NCBI RefSeq assembly: GCF_028368995.1 | Contig: NZ_JAQNDL010000001.1 | Span: forward strand, 1,240,001 to 1,304,000 | DNA from: Nannocystis bainbridge | Lineage (GTDB): Bacteria > Myxococcota_A > Polyangia > Nannocystales > Nannocystaceae | Direction: 5' to 3' | DNA length: 64,000 bases | In this document: positions 61,367-64,000 of the stretch, in pieces | Position numbering within the stretch: position 1 is the first letter of the stretch | Layout of the letters: each line of letters begins with the position of its first letter | Notes under the pieces: generated by a model | Told to the model about the DNA's origin: nothing | What the model saw: the letters and a program-made list of their open reading frames with translations, nothing else | The model's database searches: none | Made by a program: the position numbers and the translations under genes

Positions 61367-62302
61367 ATGGGCCCGCCGCGCTTGCAGCCCTGCCCGCGCC
61401 GGGTTACGAGCAACACCGTGCACGACCCTGTCCCCGCCATCGAAGTCGGCCCCGCCGATCGCAGCGACCGCCTCACCCTCGCGGACGGTCGCGTGCTCGC
61501 CTGGCGCGAGTGGGGCCCCGAGGCCGGCGCGCCCGTGCTGCTGTGCACGGGCGCCGGCATGAGCAGCGCGCTCGGCCTCGATCGCGCCGTCCTGGCGGAG
61601 CTCGAAGTCCGCCTCATCGCCGTCGACCGTCCCGGCCTCGGTGGCTCGAGCCCCGATCGTCGCAAGACCCTGTTCAGCGTCGCCACCGACATCGGCGCCC
61701 TGGCCGAGGCCCGCGGCCTCTCCGACCTGCGCGCGCTCGGCTTCTCGCAGGGGGGCCCGTTCGCCCTCGCGCTCGCGGCCGGCGAGGTCGTGCGCGCCGC
61801 GTCGATCGTCTCCGGCCAGGACGAGCTGGGGCACCCGGATATCTACAAACAGCTCCCGGCCGAGGTCGCGGTCATGGTCGACGCGGCCCGCACCGACCCC
61901 GCCCGCCTCGAGGCCGACATCGCCGCGATCGCCAGCGCCGAATGGCTGACGACCATGACGCGGGTGATGAGCAGCGACATCGACCGCGCCGCGTACGAGC
62001 GGCCGCCGTTCGCCGAATTTTATCGTCAGAGCCTGGTCGAAGGTTTTCAGCAGGGGCCCGCCGGCTACGCCCGCGACCTCGCCATCGCCATGGCGCCGTG
62101 GCCGTTCACCGTCGAGGACATCACCGTGCCCGTACACCTGTGGTACGGCACGCACGACATCAGCCCGGTGCATTCGCCCGACCACGGCCGCACCCTCGCT
62201 CGCCGCCTCGACGATGCTCCGCATCTGATCGATCCGGAGGCAGGCAGCGCGGTGCTCTGGACCCGCACCCGCGACATCCTCGACGCCTTGCTGGCCGAGT
62301 GA
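61367..62302 (+). CDS. Alpha/beta hydrolase
   Basis: Hydrolase of 311 residues. After LADGRVLAWREWGPEAGAPV and VLLCTGAGMSSALG (oxyanion region), it has VDRPGLGGSSPDRR, the nucleophile elbow GFSQGGPFAL (Ser in GFSQG), and later VPVHLWYGTHDISPVHSPDH with the acidic residue and the His expected near the end (DDAPHLID). No signal peptide. Starts at 61367 (ATG) or 61418 (GTG, VHDPVPAIEV); the shorter start removes an Arg/Pro-rich leader and may be the true one. Substrate unknown; lipase or esterase-type chemistry is likely. Confidence 0.83.
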   Translation: MGPPRLQPCPRRVTSNTVHDPVPAIEVGPADRSDRLTLADGRVLAWREWGPEAGAPVLLCTGAGMSSALGLDRAVLAELEVRLIAVDRPGLGGSSPDRRKTLFSVATDIGALAEARGLSDLRALGFSQGGPFALALAAGEVVRAASIVSGQDELGHPDIYKQLPAEVAVMVDAARTDPARLEADIAAIASAEWLTTMTRVMSSDIDRAAYERPPFAEFYRQSLVEGFQQGPAGYARDLAIAMAPWPFTVEDITVPVHLWYGTHDISPVHSPDHGRTLARRLDDAPHLIDPEAGSAVLWTRTRDILDALLAE

Positions 62303-62470
62303 TTCCCGGGCGTCGGTGTATCGGCATCAGGTAGTACCTGGACCGAGGCCCCGGAGAATCGGGCGCTGCGAGGCGAGCCGTCGTCATGCTGCACGAGGCT
62401 TGTCGCGAGCGGGCCGTCGCGGCATGTTCCTGCGTGCTGAGCTCCGCGCTCTCGAGCTCGAGGAGGATCG

Positions 62471-64000
62471 ATGAAAAAGACGGCGAAGAAGACCGGGGCG
62501 AAGACGGAGACCACCGCGAAGGCGAAGCCCGCGAAGGCGACGGCGAAGCAGGCCGCGTCCTCCGGCGCGCGCAAGGGCTCCACCACCAGGACCGGCGCGA
62601 GCGCGAAGAAGCCCGCTGCCGCGAAGCGAGCGACCGCGAAGAAGTCGGCGAGCAAGACCGCCGCGAAGAAATCCTCCGCGAAGAAGACCGCGAGCAAGAC
62701 CGCCGCGAAGAAGACTGCGAGCAAGACCGCCGCGAAGAAAGCCTCCACCACTCGCCCCAGCAAGGCTCCTGGCGCGAAGAAGCCCGCGCCCGCGGGCAAG
62801 GCCGCCAACAAGCCCATCCCCGATTCGCCGAGTCCTGCGTCCATCAAAGCGGCCGCCGACAACGCCGCTGGCCACTGGAAGTTCATCGACGCCTGGTTCA
62901 CCGACAACGACCCGGGGACCGACTACCGCCCCGACCTGCCGGCGAAGCCGAAGGACGCCAGCGCCGCGCTCGCCCGCTGGGAGCAGGAGTTCGGCGAGAG
63001 CTTCGAGGCCTCCTTGCACGTGCATTTCGCCCGCGGCTTCGCCCATCCGGGCCGGACCTTCATGGAGTACACCTTGCTCGAGCTGCGGCTCGCGCACGAT
63101 CGCTGGCGCGGCCTCAACGAGCTCGTCGACGAGGGAGCCTTCGCGCGCGCCCGGCCGCGCGCCCTCGACAAGAACGACGACCAGATCCAGTTCGTCTGGT
63201 GGAGCCGCGGCTTCATCCCGATCGCCGAGGATGGCGGTGGCAACCTGATCTGCGCTGACATGAATCCCGGGCCCGGCGGGACCCGGGGCCAGATCATCCA
63301 GTGGGAGAAGACCGAGGGCCCGCTCGGCCCGCTCGCGGAGACCCTGGGCGTCTATATTGCCGACTACCGCCAAGCGCTCGCAGAGGGTTCGCTGGCCTAC
63401 GACGCGTACGGCACGCTCGAGCGCCGGAAGGTCCGCGCCAGGGGCACCAATTCGCAAGAGGCCCTGTTCGCCGCCGTCGAGGCCGGCGACGGGGCAGAGG
63501 TGGCGCGCCTTGTCGCGGCCGACAAGAAGCTGCTCGCCGTCCGCAACCAGTACGACGAGCCGCTGATCATCCCGGCGATCCAGCAGAAGCACACCGAGGT
63601 CGTGCGGGCCTACCTCGACGCTGGCGTCGACGCCAACACCCGCGGCCCCGGCGGCGCCATCCTCGGTTATGCCATCAGCGCCGCCTCGTCGGGCAGCGTC
63701 GCCCTGCTGCTGCAGCGCGGCGCCGTCCCGCGGGTCGACAAGCAAGGCGCGCCCGAGGGCATCATCGCCGACATGCTTTACGGTTCCAACTTCTCGGATC
63801 ACGCCCCCGAGGCCGACTACGTCGCCATGCTCGACAGCCTGCTCGCGGCGGGCGCCGATCCCAACGTCGCCTGCTACGGCGAGACGCCGCTGATGAAGGC
63901 CGCCGCGTTCGGCAGCATGACCCTCGTGAAGCGGCTGCTCGCGGCCGGCGCCCGGCCCGACATCGTCGACGACAAGGGCAAGAACGCCGCCGCCTACGCC
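62471..64000 (+). CDS. SUKH (SMI1/KNR4)-ankyrin protein with Lys/Ala-rich N-terminus (partial)
   Basis: At least 510 residues, running off the right edge. Residues 1-120 are a basic low-complexity region (SKTAAKKTASKTAAKK-like). Residues 120-310 match a SUKH domain: GHWKFIDAWFTDNDPGTDYR, VWWSRGFIPIAEDGGGNLIC and GQIIQWEKTEGPLGPLAETL. Residues 330-510 contain ankyrin-type repeats (EALFAAVEAGDGAEVARLVA, VVRAYLDAGVDANTRGPGG, LLAAGADPNVACYGETPLM). The ATG has GGAGG 5 bases upstream. SUKH-ankyrin fusions are known among toxin-immunity proteins. The basic tract parallels that of the SUKH-like protein at 8635. Confidence 0.85.
   Translation, partial: MKKTAKKTGAKTETTAKAKPAKATAKQAASSGARKGSTTRTGASAKKPAAAKRATAKKSASKTAAKKSSAKKTASKTAAKKTASKTAAKKASTTRPSKAPGAKKPAPAGKAANKPIPDSPSPASIKAAADNAAGHWKFIDAWFTDNDPGTDYRPDLPAKPKDASAALARWEQEFGESFEASLHVHFARGFAHPGRTFMEYTLLELRLAHDRWRGLNELVDEGAFARARPRALDKNDDQIQFVWWSRGFIPIAEDGGGNLICADMNPGPGGTRGQIIQWEKTEGPLGPLAETLGVYIADYRQALAEGSLAYDAYGTLERRKVRARGTNSQEALFAAVEAGDGAEVARLVAADKKLLAVRNQYDEPLIIPAIQQKHTEVVRAYLDAGVDANTRGPGGAILGYAISAASSGSVALLLQRGAVPRVDKQGAPEGIIADMLYGSNFSDHAPEADYVAMLDSLLAAGADPNVACYGETPLMKAAAFGSMTLVKRLLAAGARPDIVDDKGKNAAAYA

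Overview
The window is high-GC DNA with the hallmarks of a predatory myxobacterium, most likely order Nannocystales in Myxococcota. The evidence is an abundance of lipoproteins with Thr/Ser/Gly/Glu-rich linkers after the lipobox, Hanks-type Ser/Thr kinases with extracytoplasmic tails, a DUF4215-type Cys-rich repeat, a MYXO-CTERM-like C-terminus and many hypothetical proteins. The genus assignment is inferred from protein style. I found no rRNA, tRNA or CRISPR array.

Layout. 1-2.6 kb: a histidine kinase/response regulator pair, partial at the left edge, divergent from a lipoprotein carrying eight perfect Glu/Asp/Gly repeats. 2.6-3.4 kb: non-coding DNA with a 19-bp inverted repeat around a long palindrome. 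3.4-9.5 kb: the potassium transporter Kup, a tandem YCII-domain protein, decayed genes, a lipoprotein and a SUKH-like protein. 9.6-13.2 kb: a left-truncated IS21-family element, an Imm51-like protein, and IS91-, IS21- and sirtuin-like fragments. 13.5-21.6 kb: a MerR-like HTH protein; a sigma-region-4-like protein, Ser/Thr kinase and membrane protein in tandem; two surface lipoproteins; and a small membrane-protein pair. 21.6-23.6 kb: a graveyard of DUF2169, IS66, Fis-HTH and other fragments. 23.7-28 kb: a lipoprotein and a GAF-PAS hybrid histidine kinase. 28-33.8 kb: an IS630 remnant fused to a stray piece of aconitase gene, the intact aconitase gene, and two unknown genes less GC-rich than their neighbours. 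33.8-38.1 kb: a MYXO-CTERM-like beta-propeller protein, a frameshifted TPR lipoprotein, and a divergent SDR/AraC pair. 38.1-40.2 kb: an integrase remnant, the C-terminal half of a GH44 glycosidase and an ISL3 remnant. 40.2-50.6 kb: an aerolysin-type pore-forming toxin with lectin domains, divergent from a sigma-54 activator plus giant Ser/Thr kinase operon, followed by a secreted sphingomyelinase-D/GDPD-like enzyme and a lipoprotein. 51-64 kb: lipoproteins, IS3 fragments, a CpdB-like nucleotidase/Sel1 pair, a ferritin-like lipoprotein, an alpha/beta hydrolase and a SUKH-ankyrin protein running off the right edge.

How parts may work together. The 40-50 kb block is the most coherent novel candidate: a signalling operon (sigma-54 activator and receptor-like kinase with an FG-GAP-like ectodomain) lies between two secreted membrane-damaging effectors. 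Separately, two SUKH-like proteins and one Imm51-like protein resemble polymorphic-toxin immunity proteins and carry Lys/Ala-rich tracts. The remaining accessory DNA records repeated IS insertion, deletion and inversion.
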